Assembly (NCBI GenBank): GCA_036362985.1
Contig: JAYGXS010000008.1
Coordinates: forward strand, 18,980,925-19,044,924
DNA from: Ligula intestinalis
Lineage: Eukaryota > Platyhelminthes > Cestoda > Diphyllobothriidea > Diphyllobothriidae
Length of the DNA: 64,000 nt
Direction of reading: 5' to 3'
The notes under the pieces are model-generated. The model worked only from the letters and a program-made list of their open reading frames with translations. It was not told the DNA's origin and did not search any database. How positions within the stretch are numbered: position 1 is the stretch's first letter; each line of letters begins with the position of its first letter. Below are positions 1 to 10,389 of the stretch, in pieces. A program made the position numbers and the translations under genes.

Positions 1-998
1 ATTAATAAAAACTTTCATAAGAAGCTACAGTAGATCCACTTACTCATGAAATGGCATCCGGAATTCTGAAATGAGTGTTCGATTGGAACATATTAATTGC
101 GAATTATTGTAATAGAGAAGATCATGCAGCCTAATTTCAACATATTTTTGACACTTCGGGATGCCGGCTTTATAAAGATCTTCTTTTTGTATGCCAAGAA
201 AAAGTTTTTATTATAAAAAGTTACTTATTACTTAGTGTGCCTCTTTGCCATTTCTTTTGACTGCTTTTATAGATTCAAATATATTTTTTGAAAAAGACGC
301 ACCAAGAGATTTTTTATTGTACTCGTTTGGTAGCAAATTACGCTTTCTTTAGATTTTATACTTAAAGAAATGGTATCTTTCGGTTTAAAAAATTTCTTAT
401 TATGATCTTTTTACCATTTTCTGGTGTTCATTTATTGAAAATCGTATCCAGAATTGTCTTATGCTGCTTTTATTGTAAATAGCATGCTCCACATCTACTG
501 CAACATTTCATGAAAACTATGTGAGATCTTCCTCAGGTTGTAGGCGAAAACGTACTTTTCTTTAAACGAGAATTACACAGTGCGCAGATTTAAAACCTTG
601 AATTCCAGTGTAGCAGTCACTAGGTTTCAAAATTATTCGGCAGTTTAGAAACTTTTTTAAAACCGAAACATACCATTTCTTTAAGAATAGAATTTAAAGA
701 AGGCATCATTTGCTACCAAACGAGTACAAGAAATAATTTTTGGTGCGTCTTTTCGAAAAAATATATTAAAATCTATAAAAGCAGTCCAAATTAATGGCAA
801 AGAGGCAAACTACATTTTGGCAGTAAAAAGTTGGCATCTTGAAGTGTCGAAAATATTTTGATATTAGGCTGCATGATCTTTTCTATTACAACCATTTGCA
901 ATTAATATGTTCATATCGAAAACTCATTTCAGAATTCTGAGTGCCATTTCATGAGGTAGTGAATCTACTGAACTTCTTAAAATAGCACTTTTATTAGA
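1..998. mobile_element. Foldback element with ~370-400 bp inverted arms
   Basis: Bases 1 to about 400 are the imperfect reverse complement of about 645-998, separated by a spacer of roughly 245 bp. Matching landmarks include ATGAAATGGCA near 47 against TGCCATTTCAT near 942, GATCATGCAGCCTAAT near 120 against its complement near 867, and GGTAGCAAATT near 330 against its complement near 712. Arms this long with little between them are typical of non-autonomous foldback or MITE-like DNA transposons. No transposase reading frame is visible inside. The left arm begins at the window edge, so the element may extend further left, and no target duplication can be tested. Confidence 0.72.
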
Positions 999-1867
999 TA
1001 TTTTGGCAGCGAATATCTGCGTTATTTACATTTTTTGGTTAAGTCAGGGTCAAATAGAAAATTTTGACCAGTTTTTTGACGTCCCTAAAAATAAGCATAC
1101 ATATTCCGCTGAAAATGTAGGAACGCACTTTTCTATGTATATCGGAGCAGTTTTTAGTGCATTTGGTTACTTCTTGGTTCAGTGCTAAGACAACAAATGT
1201 AAAGCAGAGTTTCAGAATATCAACGACGTTTTTAAAAAAAATCTAGAAATCTTCTACCCTTTATGCTTCAAAACTTTCTATTCATCGGTCCTGTTCTATA
1301 GAGAGAAAAGTTTTGGATATCCTCCGCATATAGTTTGACGAAAAATCTAATGGCCTCTTTCTGACGTTTGTATTTATGCTTGTTTGCGGTCGTTATTATC
1401 GTTTGGAGTAAAACCATTACAGCCTTATAAGATAATTACTTAAATTTATAGCCCAAAAATTTACTGATTTGGAATATGAATTTTTTTAAACTTAATTTGC
1501 TCCTTTTTTCTCGACAGTAATGCGTTATCTCATAAGTGCACTTTCCTCAATTTCATGAACGCATAATAAAATTTTCCGTTTTCTGAAAGTATAAAATTAA
1601 AATGTTTCTGGTCTTCATTAATGTTCTTTTGTAATATAACATGCAGAGACAATAATTTTTTTCCACAGCCTTTACTAGCAGAGATAATTTGTTGGATATC
1701 AGCAAACGTTGCATTTGTCCCAATTTCGTTCCTTTTCGCTCCGAATACACTGATCTGAACTGACCCCTTTTCTAATTAACAACATTTTACACTTCAATTC
1801 AACTCAATTAACAAAATGAATTAACTCTAATTTGTGTTCAATCTCTCACTCAAATTTTTATCATCAG

Positions 1868-2659
1868 ATATATGGCCTACCGTTCAAAAATACTGACGAA
1901 ATATACAATTCAAAAAGTTGATATTCCGTTAGAAGTGTCTCACTTTCTTTCTGTTTCGCAAATCAACCACCAGACACCGTCTTTTGTGTGGGTTTCAGTG
2001 ACGCCCTTAGTGACATTTTTTGTCGCAGACAATGCAACACATCCATAAGTGCTGTTTGAAGACGCCGAAGGTGTTGATGCGGTGGTCCTTATTGCTACAC
2101 TGAAACCATCAGAAAAAACTTGCGTAAAATCGGCCAAGCCGAGCCTTGTACGAAAACGGGTGTTAAACTTAAAATTAAACCAGCCGTAAGTCAACGATTT
2201 CCGGTTTCACCTAGACTGAAATATATTCCAATGGTTGACACGACTTCCATATTTGTGGCTGCAAAAAATCAACGTTCTTTTACTATTACTAGCAAAGAGA
2301 CTAACAATTGTACCTCCCTTCAGATAATGACACCTCTAACGAAAACTGACCAATCCAGTACTCCTGTAGATAAGAAAAACTCCCAATGCGGAACTAATGG
2401 GGTTACAGACTGCGTTAAAATTGATAAAAAGGTAAGACGCTTTTGCATGTCATCTCGACTGCCTTCAGTTCGTTGCATTCAACTCACATCAACACATGTG
2501 TCTTACAATTCATTTAATCTTGTAGATATCAACCATGTCATCGTGGCGGCCAAAATTGACACTGTGCGGAAGAATTTTACGCTAAGTGACGCTGAGAACA
2601 GTATAACAGTCACATTTAAGCCATTTAAAGTCAATACTACCCAACACCCGGCAGGGTAG
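1868..2659 (+). CDS. Unidentified candidate gene with a micro-intron (orphan)
   Basis: I do not recognise the product. A pyrimidine-rich acceptor ends at 1867 and is followed by an ATG at 1872. That frame is open to a single TAA at 2046-2048 and continues in the same frame to 2185, where GTAAGT stands. A 29-nt intron (2186-2214, ending TTTCACCTAG) joins it in phase to a second frame, open from 2215 to the TAG at 2657-2659. A further GTAAGA donor at 2432 and a TGCCTTCAG acceptor at 2468 could define a 37-nt intron, but that path soon hits a stop. The segment after 1872 contains a hydrophobic stretch (QKVDIPLEVSHFLSVSQ, then PSFVWV) loosely like the first strands of a Tudor domain; this is speculation. 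The in-frame TAA means pseudogene, another intron, or a wrong model. The opposite strand is also open over 1940-2194. Confidence 0.33.
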
Positions 2660-2989
2660 CCTGCTTGTTGCGTTCGTCTGCGATCCTTTTTGCCATATTG
2701 AGCCTTCTATCTTCGCTCCATTAGCGTCTCGCTAATTAAACACCCCAGTTTTGGCACAGAGCACATACTAGTTAGTTTGGATGACGGAAAATATAATAAC
2801 ATGTAATATGAAAACTGTTTTTTTTTGCTACAGCATCGGTAATCGGATGGAGTCGTCGGGCCGTAAGACCAACGTCAACGGTAAATCGGCTAGAAAGCGG
2901 GATGTTTACCCTAGGTGTTTGAAGAGAGCTTTTACCCTGATGTCGACTACTCGGAGCGAAAAACAATTTTTCAGTAGACAGGAAAGGCA

Positions 2990-3862
2990 TCTTCTTCTTG
3001 TTGTTACGGCTGCGATCATGACTGATCTAATAAGCCTTAATTATGTCCCGAATGGTGCTTCTCCGAGCGCGACGATCCATGGCCACAGACCTGGACAGTT
3101 CAACCTATTCTCTTCGCCCGCGCCGGAGACCGAATACCGAAGGTCCGAAAACCACTTCCATGCCTTGACGGACCGAGTCGAGCCAGGTTTTGAGTTGACC
3201 CCCACTTCGGCGTTTCTAATTAGGCAACGGTTTCATGTCGAGGGCACTAGCACTGAGCTCTTGAGGTTGGCGACGAAGAACGTGTCCAAACTATCTCAGC
3301 CGTCTTTTCTGAATGGCTTGGGATATCTTGTGATTTCGTCACAGTGAGTGCAGACTGTCTCATTGGAGACAAAGTCGGTGTACTTCACTCGAAGGATGCT
3401 CCTCAGACAGAAGTGGTCGAAGACTTCCAGTTTCTGTTCATCTTCCACGCGCGTAGCCCAACATTTGCATCCGCATAGGAGAACGGACTGCACGGATACA
3501 CGGTACACGCGGATCTTTGTTGAGATAGAGATATCGCGTTGGGTCCATAAGCACTTCCGGAAGCTGGAGAACACTTGCCGCGCTGCATTGATTCGGGAGA
3601 CAATGTCATTCTTACTCTGTCCATTCGGCAGCAATTTCGCTCCGAGGTATTTGAAATTGTCGACTTCTTCTAGTTGACAGCCACTAATCTCGAGAGATGC
3701 TTTAAGATCTGGACCATATGCCGGTGCATATAATAGTCGATGCGAGAAGTACTGGTAAAGAAACCTCTTTGGGACGATGGAGTCTCTTGTGTTTTTAAGT
3801 AGGCTTGCTTGACGGAAGTATTGCAATAGGAGCAAGCGGACGATAGCGCGAAGACAAGACAA
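2990..3862 (-). mobile_element. LINE remnant, C-terminal part of reverse transcriptase (RTE-like)
   Basis: On the minus strand a 188-codon frame (3862-3296) carries the C-terminal region of a non-LTR reverse transcriptase: a thumb-like motif FKYLGAKLLPNG, then AARQVFSSFRKCLW, ISISTKIRVYRVSVQSVLL, and EVFDHFCLRSILRVKYTDFVS. After a frameshift it continues to about 2990 with a GHVLRRQP motif and a GGQLKTWLDSV motif, the usual tail of this LINE group. The catalytic palm upstream is absent, so this is a dead 5'-truncated copy. A sister fragment of the same family lies on the + strand at 50432-51010. Plus-strand ORFs over this region are shadows. Confidence 0.78.
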
Positions 3863-3872
3863 AACTTCAGCT

Positions 3873-4244
3873 TTTTAATTTCCTGAGAAATTTATTGCTC
3901 TTCGCGGTATATATCAGTGAATTTAAGGTCTATATATGTAGCCCGAAATTGTAAGTGTATATTTGTGTTGAAACCCGTCAACCCCTGTATACACTTGCTT
4001 CCGACAGAAAGACTTTAGTGGTATAAATCAACATAATATGTTACAATACTTACATACAAGGCTCTTACCATGGTAACTTACAATGTCAATTTATACTTCG
4101 AAAGTCTATCTGTCGGCAGCAAAATAACACGGGGTTCGACGGATTTCAGCACAAATATACACTTAAAATTTTGGTCTGCATATATAAACCTTAAATTCAC
4201 TGATATATACCGCAAACAGAAATTAATTTCTCAGGAGATTAAAA
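3873..4244. mobile_element. Second foldback (MITE-like) element, ~145 bp arms
   Basis: The left arm (about 3873-4017) and right arm (about 4099-4244) are inverted copies around an 81-bp spacer. Shared landmarks are TTCCTGAGAAAT, GCGGTATATATCAGTGAAT, AAGTGTATATTTGTG and CCGACAGA on the left and their complements on the right. No coding capacity is seen. It abuts the start of the LINE remnant, so the two may be a nested or serial insertion. Outer ends and target duplication cannot be fixed by eye. Confidence 0.7.
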
Positions 4245-4451
4245 ATCTATACTTTCAAATGCAGCATATCAACCAGAAAGCAAATAGAAACAGCTGGAGG
4301 ACCCATTGATGGGCCGGACCCCTCGTTACTGTGTCAAACCGCGGCAGAATGCCGGCAAAAGCCGTGTCTGGGCCTTTTAGTTTGTACCTAGACTGTTCGT
4401 ATGGAAACTAATAAGATGAAACTACCCAAGTCTATGAAGGTTAGGTTAACG

Positions 4452-4706
4452 CAGGGGGTTGGGAACGTATGGCTCGTGAGCCAGGTGTGGCTCTTTTGAT
4501 GATTGCAGCTGGCTCTCTCAGATAAACTTGAAATTATAAACTTCTGATTTCATGATTTTGGTTCCTCCAATGAATTAATCCAGGGGCTAACTATACTCAT
4601 ATTTAATTTAAGTCAATCTTAAAAGGTATTAAATGGCTCCCAATGAAATATATTTCCAAATGTTGGCTTTCTTGGCTATCTGAGTCAAAAGTGTTCCCGA
4701 CCTCTG
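4452..4706. mobile_element. Short hAT-type MITE with 8-bp target duplication
   Basis: The left end reads CAGGGGGTTGGGAACGTATG followed by paired GGCTC/GAGCC words, the signature of many hAT terminal repeats. The right end, AAAGTGTTCCCGACCTCTG, is its imperfect complement. The flanks GGTTAACG (4444-4451) and GGCTAAGG (4707-4714) agree at 6 of 8 positions, as expected for a decayed 8-bp hAT target duplication. At 255 bp it is too short to encode a transposase and must have been mobilised in trans. Confidence 0.68.
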
Positions 4707-4714
4707 GGCTAAGG

Positions 4715-7440
4715 CAAAACACAGGGTGATTCATCAACTTCTCTGACATTGGTCTACGCGAAGCATATCTCCAGCTTCGGGTTGGCTAAGTTTTCTTCTG
4801 TAATCCCCCCCCTTTGATAGATATTGCCTTGAAATAATCAATGCTCAAAAATGGACATATGCGAACTGGCATAAAACACCGTGTTGATACTGATTCGCTC
4901 TGATGCCATTTTCTCCCAACAAATTGACATCAGAATTTAATTTAAGTAAAACAAAGGTTTATAACTTACCGGTAGGTCTATCGGTATGTTTATAGTGCAA
5001 AATGGCCTGAGGCCCTAATGTTAACTTCATTTTTCCTGTTGGTTATTCCTCAATCGGAAAAATGCCTGAACGCCATACGCAAAATTAAGTATGTATATAG
5101 GGTGCTGCTGTATTTGCTTTTCTTTAAACGAAAAGGGCAAACGTAGCTTATGTAGGTCCACTTATATACCCCTAGTCTCAGCATATTGTTCTGCAAAAAC
5201 GGTGGTTATAGAATTTTCGAGGGTAGGGAAATAGGATACGCAGAGAAGGAAATTTCTAGAAGTGAAAATTGAAACAAACTTTAGTCAAAGGTGCTCCCCG
5301 TGGCCGCTGGGAGTAAGTTGTTCCGCATGTAAACTGAAGATATGCGCGGCGCGTTGCGCAGCGGACTTTACCAGTCTAACTCCAAAACAGTAAGTTGTAC
5401 CTCAAGTAAGTTGAAGTAGACGACCTCCTAACAACTATTTTAATTTTTTGGGCAATTCAAAAAACTTGCAATTTAATAATTGGGTCTTTACGCAATAAGT
5501 TAAACGATAATACAGATTAGGAAAATCTACAGATATAAATCAACAACACTTCTTAGTACAGTAAAATAAAAATGAATTTAGCATTTATTAAATTATATTC
5601 CACTGCGCGTTCTAGTTCCCCACCCATAAAACCCTGTAACCACTTTTTGTAGGCAAACATTCAGGGAGTAGGGATTAATGAGTGGGCCTGCATAGGCTAC
5701 TGTTGCCCGAAAAGTCATCAGTCGAATCCCTTTTTTCTGGAATTAATAAATAATAAAAAGTTTAGGAGTTATTTGCTTGAAATTAAAAATCCTGCATTCA
5801 TTCCTTATCAGGAAGATAAGCCGGATATTGTGCACACACGTTGTATGCTATGACAGTTCTAATAAGCCCTATTGTTTTAAGAAACAATGGATAGACTAAG
5901 ACTTAAACTCTCAAATTTTAATGTTGACAGTAGCATTCATAGACCAACATAACACTAAGCCTCGTAGAGGGTCATTTGCTGCACTGAAATTAAGGCACGC
6001 AACATTTTTCTGCTTATCATTGTTACTTTTAAAATGCTGATTCCAAGGTCGCTCGTGTTTGCGGTTGACTGTGGGCGGACATAGAAAGTACCAGCCGACA
6101 AGCCACTAACTGGAGTCGTCACTAAGACCTCTCAATATCTCTAAAGACGCTTCCTGTGAGAAATTTGGTAACATAAGCAAGGCAAATCAAATCCGTGTAC
6201 AAGTAAACGAGAAAATCATCATATTTATCCTATGTTACGACACCTTTCAGCTTTTTTCGGCTAATATCATACCCACGTCTTAGCTAAGGCATTAAACGAA
6301 AGCCAGTGAATAACACAATATTGCAAGATAATGCTCTTGTTCACAGGTTAAAATTAAATTAGTCAAGAGTAAAAACAGGTGATTATATTCTTGACTCCTA
6401 AAAGGCTAACTGCTGCGCGTATGCTACGCGTAAATCGCATTTTGGTTTTTTGAATCATTAATGGCCTGGCAGGTGTTTAAATGCACCAAAGCTCATTTAT
6501 TATCATATACCTTTTGCAAGGATAAGACTTTCGGTTTTCTGAATTTTCTAACCATATGACCCTTTTTTAACCCTATCCATTGCTGAGATTACCCCAATCA
6601 GGCCTGAGGAGGATAAAGCCACATTTATACATATTGAAATATCCTTTGAGGATCCCGTCATATGATGTGAATAAGTTTCGGTTTGTAAGAACGCAACCAA
6701 TGCTCTAATTCCAAAGTTTTATAATATGCACAATCAACCTCGGCCATAAAACACACGCGTCCCATCCATCTTAACTATGGCCTTACCCATATTATATAAA
6801 TGCTGTTAGACGTGGCGTTAATCTGCAAGAGACGTTATTTTGTACATTTTGGCCGTAAAGCATCCAGAGATATTGTTAAAAGCATTTTTGTCATTATAAT
6901 TGCAGTCAGACACTGGAATATAAAGTTTATCCCAATAAGTACAATTAATCATACGCTTACTTTAAAGAAAAGGCAAAAATTTCACTGTAGTATTAATAAC
7001 AACAGCATTAACATCAAACCTTTACCGAGGCTCACTTATCACCCTGTCTCGTTCTGCCTTAGCGTTCACTAGCAGCCATGCAAGAACTAGTAGAGTACGC
7101 AGACGTTCGGTCAGCCAGTACATTTGGAGTAAATGGCAGAAGCCCTTAAAACGCCATTGGAGCGGTACAGGAATGCATTAAATGTAGTGAATATGTAAAA
7201 TTTGGTACAGATTGCTTTGTTGTGCAAAAATGCATGAAAATACTTCAAAAAACATGAATAATTGAAAAGGTTAGGCGTTTGCGAAATAGCGGTGCGGAGC
7301 ACGTACATTGTATTTGAACCGTAAAATTTTCACCGATAAAGGCAAGGCCAGCCTCCCTTTTCGTCTTCAGAAATGTTCATATTATTATTAGGGAGGAAGG
7401 ATGTTCAGATATGAATAATTCAATTGATACAACTGTGAAG
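4715..7440. other. AT-rich DNA with no recognisable gene
   Basis: Both strands are broken by frequent stops. The short ORFs, such as the 90-codon frame at 6800-7072, have no domain, no protein-like composition and no consistent splice context. I see no tandem array or clear transposon ends. Confidence 0.5.
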
Positions 7441-7442
7441 AA

Positions 7443-7528
7443 TTCGTGGTCTCGGTGGACTTTGAGCCCATATCAGCTGGGAAGGCTTTAGTACAGCCAA
7501 CGTTCTACCAATTGAGCTACAAAGGCAA
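7443..7528 (-). pseudogene. tRNA-like relic (tRNA pseudogene or SINE head)
   Basis: Read on the minus strand from 7528, GCCTTTGTAGCTCAATTGG then GTAGAAC is a near-perfect D arm and pol III A box. About 40 nt later GGGCTCAAAGTCC fits a B box. An anticodon-like hairpin GGCT/AGCC closes a GTACTAA loop. The acceptor ends do not pair and the anticodon is ambiguous (GUA, Tyr-like, if an intron follows; ACU otherwise). I therefore call it a pseudogene or SINE promoter rather than a working tRNA. Confidence 0.45.
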
Positions 7529-8640
7529 GTCGAAAACCTTGAATTTAATCACACTTCTGTCGATTTATCCGTCAAGCCTACTACACGTCTTGAATCTACT
7601 GTTTTATCAAACAATACCATGGTGCATCTCGATGCCAACCACATCTATCATTTATATTGGTCGCAGTTTTTAATTCATCATCATATTTACCTATGCTCGT
7701 TTCGAAATTTAAGGAAAGAGCTGAGTTATTTTTATTAACCGATTGATTGTCCGTTCAGCAGACATTATTAGATTCTTTTTATTTTATGCCAATGTGGTTT
7801 TACTGTAAGAGTTCAGAGGTTAGCCTAGTGGACGGTTTTCCTAACACTATGAAAGTGAGGCATAGTGTGATATTGAAAAGTAGTCTTAGTCGTAACCTTC
7901 TCGAGAGAGCTTTTATTGCGGTGTATATCAGAAAAAACTTATCCATCTACTGTCAATACCTTCAATCCTTATAAAATACTGAAGTGTTTCGACGTTCCAT
8001 GCTGCACTTGTTTGGGATTTTATGTGAACTTCTAGACTCGGAGTTTCCATGACTGCTATTAATGGCAATCGAAATTATAGTGGACTTTTGGAGCGAATTA
8101 TTTATAAGTTCTAGTAGATGGTCAGATTTTGCCTTCTTACATAAGAATCCAACAGCAGTAACCCAGGCCACATTCATATTAGTGACCTACGAACAGTAGT
8201 CCATTCATCCGGGTGTCTGGTAGCGCTTAGAGATTCGCGTGGATCGCAAACTTGATTGCATCGCTGTGGTATTCAATACGACCGTCACCAACGTAAAAAA
8301 TTAGAAGCAAGGATCAGAGACCAAAGGCCTCCGTAATCCCAAATTTAAAACTAGCATTATTTTTGAAATGTAATTTTGGACATCCTTATTCGATTTTTAA
8401 GCGTTCATCTAATGTTAGATAGCTAGGCGGATGCAAAAAATCGTTGATCTGGATACTATTTCAATCTGTACTAAAAACTGACTTATCTTTTTGCCAATTT
8501 TATGTCACAGTCTATCGTTTTGATGTAGGTTTCCGAAGAAGTTAGGAACTTCGAGTATCAAATCACGTCATGGGAATTATTTCTAAAAGACGTGTACGCT
8601 TCCTTTTATGGGAATAAGAAGAAGACTCGATCGCTGGGAC
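7529..8640. other. No gene seen
   Basis: Low-complexity AT-rich DNA. The 71-75 codon frames present on both strands carry no motif I recognise and look like chance ORFs. Confidence 0.45.
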
Positions 8641-8649
8641 AATGTGCTT

Positions 8650-8697
8650 ATTCACCTGACATTTCGATATCCGTCGCGGATTCGTCATCAGAGACAT
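8650..8697 (-). ncRNA. Hammerhead-ribozyme-like motif
   Basis: On the minus strand the order is CTGATGA (8691-8685), a stem II hairpin with arms AUCCG and CGGAU, GAAA (8665-8662), then UGUC and AGG. This is the type I hammerhead core with the minimal helix III (only the A-U and a U-G pair) known from Penelope-like elements. Stem I starts with about five possible pairs, two or three of them wobbles. One extra C sits between the core and stem II, and one A is bulged. Flanking sequence (ATTGTCCCAGCGATCGAG) recurs beside a related motif at 39036. Activity is not established. Confidence 0.45.
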
Positions 8698-8699
8698 GG

Positions 8700-10380
8700 G
8701 GAGCAGAAACAGGTTTCAACTACCTTTTAGTTTATGCCTGTGTGTTTTGTGAATAACGTTCAATCTCTTCAGCACCTTCGAAACTCTTAGAACCGCCTTC
8801 GTTTCGGTCAACGTAGAAGTATCGGCTCTGGCTCGTCCGCATAAGCAGCAATGCAAACGCTTAATAAGCCAGCTTGTTTCGCGGCCGGGCGGCGGGTCAA
8901 CATGACGTCAGCAGACGTTTTACCCATTACCTGGCTTTTATAACCATGCTGTTATTGATTCATGCCCCAACCGAACAAATAACAGGGATAAGCCACTGTT
9001 TGTAGTCCAATTTCTAGTTGTCCAATGTTCATTTCAGAAATTACACATTTTTTTAAATTTTAGTAAATTATTCAGTGCACAAAAAATCAAGCTTATTATA
9101 GATAACAATGTCATACTTATTTTCTGATGGATTTCCTTGTAAAAAAGTTTGAAGATTTGTTATTTTCTGCCTGGGTGATTTTTTATTGCTGTGTATTTCA
9201 TGTTTTTTGTTTCGTTTGCTACACTAAGCTTACGATTTTTTATACTGCAAACCTGACTACACTTGAAACGCTGGGACGCCTTGTAGTTCATTTTCGAAAG
9301 GATACACAAAATTTTGTCTTTTTGGTTTGCAAACGTACCTTCAAAAGCTTTTACTTGAAATAATGCGCTCAACCTCTCTCCCAACCGTTATATATAAAGT
9401 GGCGTAAGTTTATAATTAATATAAATGGGAATATTAACCGAAAACTATCCCCAAGTATACCTTAGTCCGTACACAAAGTAGCTAGAGCATTTTCTTTCTC
9501 AAGCTGTCCTGAATTGAAGTCTTATGTTGGTCATCAAGATGCTCTTAATTTGTTTTGATGTATGATCCCATAGAACTTAAGCGTAGTCGACGTTTCCAGA
9601 AGTGACTGGCAAGAAATATAGATATCTGCATTTGCTGTCTTATCGAAACGCACTTCTGTCAAAAGCTTACCCAAAAATATTCATGCTATTTCATCGTAAT
9701 TTAGCCTAAATTAACTTATTCCATTAGTATCAACCGCTAAAATGAAACAGTCTAATGAACTTCGCTAGTCATAATGACTTCAGTTTTGTTCAATTTGCAC
9801 CTTTATTGCTCTTAAATTTTACGAAATTGTTCAGTCTACAGATACACAAATAATCTAAACGAGAACAAAAAATGTGTCTTTTAAGTCACAAGTTAAATTA
9901 ATTTTACAGTTTTCGTTGCCCATCTTACTTATTTATTTTTTATTTATTCTTTACAGCGCCGTTTCCGATTGAACTCCTATTCAGAAGCGTTTATTACTTG
10001 CAAAATTTTATAACGGTGTGAGTTTTCCCTGCTATCGATTTGAAGCAAGTTTTATACCTTATGCACCAATGCTCTTTCAATTTTTCGAAGTTGAAAACCT
10101 AGGTGAAATTGTATTATAATTTTCAAGGGGGTGTTTACTTTAGTCCTTTCATCCGCACATCTACTTTTGAAGTCTGTGGCAAAATTACTGTTTTCATAAA
10201 TAATCCAACCGGAACTCATATGATGTACTTTTAATTGTAAAACGTCCATTCCTGGATAAATGGTTTGGGCTTGACCTTTTTTTCTTTTGAGGCTATTGAT
10301 ATCCGATATAATGTGATGTGAGATGGCTTATTTTATTTACAGTCGAATTAACCAGGCAAGCAGTTTTTGAGCAATCTATG
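8700..10380. other. No gene seen
   Basis: AT-rich, stop-dense in all frames. The 78-codon + frame at 9127-9363 and its antisense partner are T-rich or lysine-rich and show no domain. No repeat structure stands out. Confidence 0.45.
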
Positions 10381-10389
10381 AAAGCAGAT

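Noticed and set aside
2781..3677. Plus-strand ORFs of 109 and 188 codons
   Set aside because: They are antisense to the minus-strand LINE C-terminal region, which has recognisable RT motifs.
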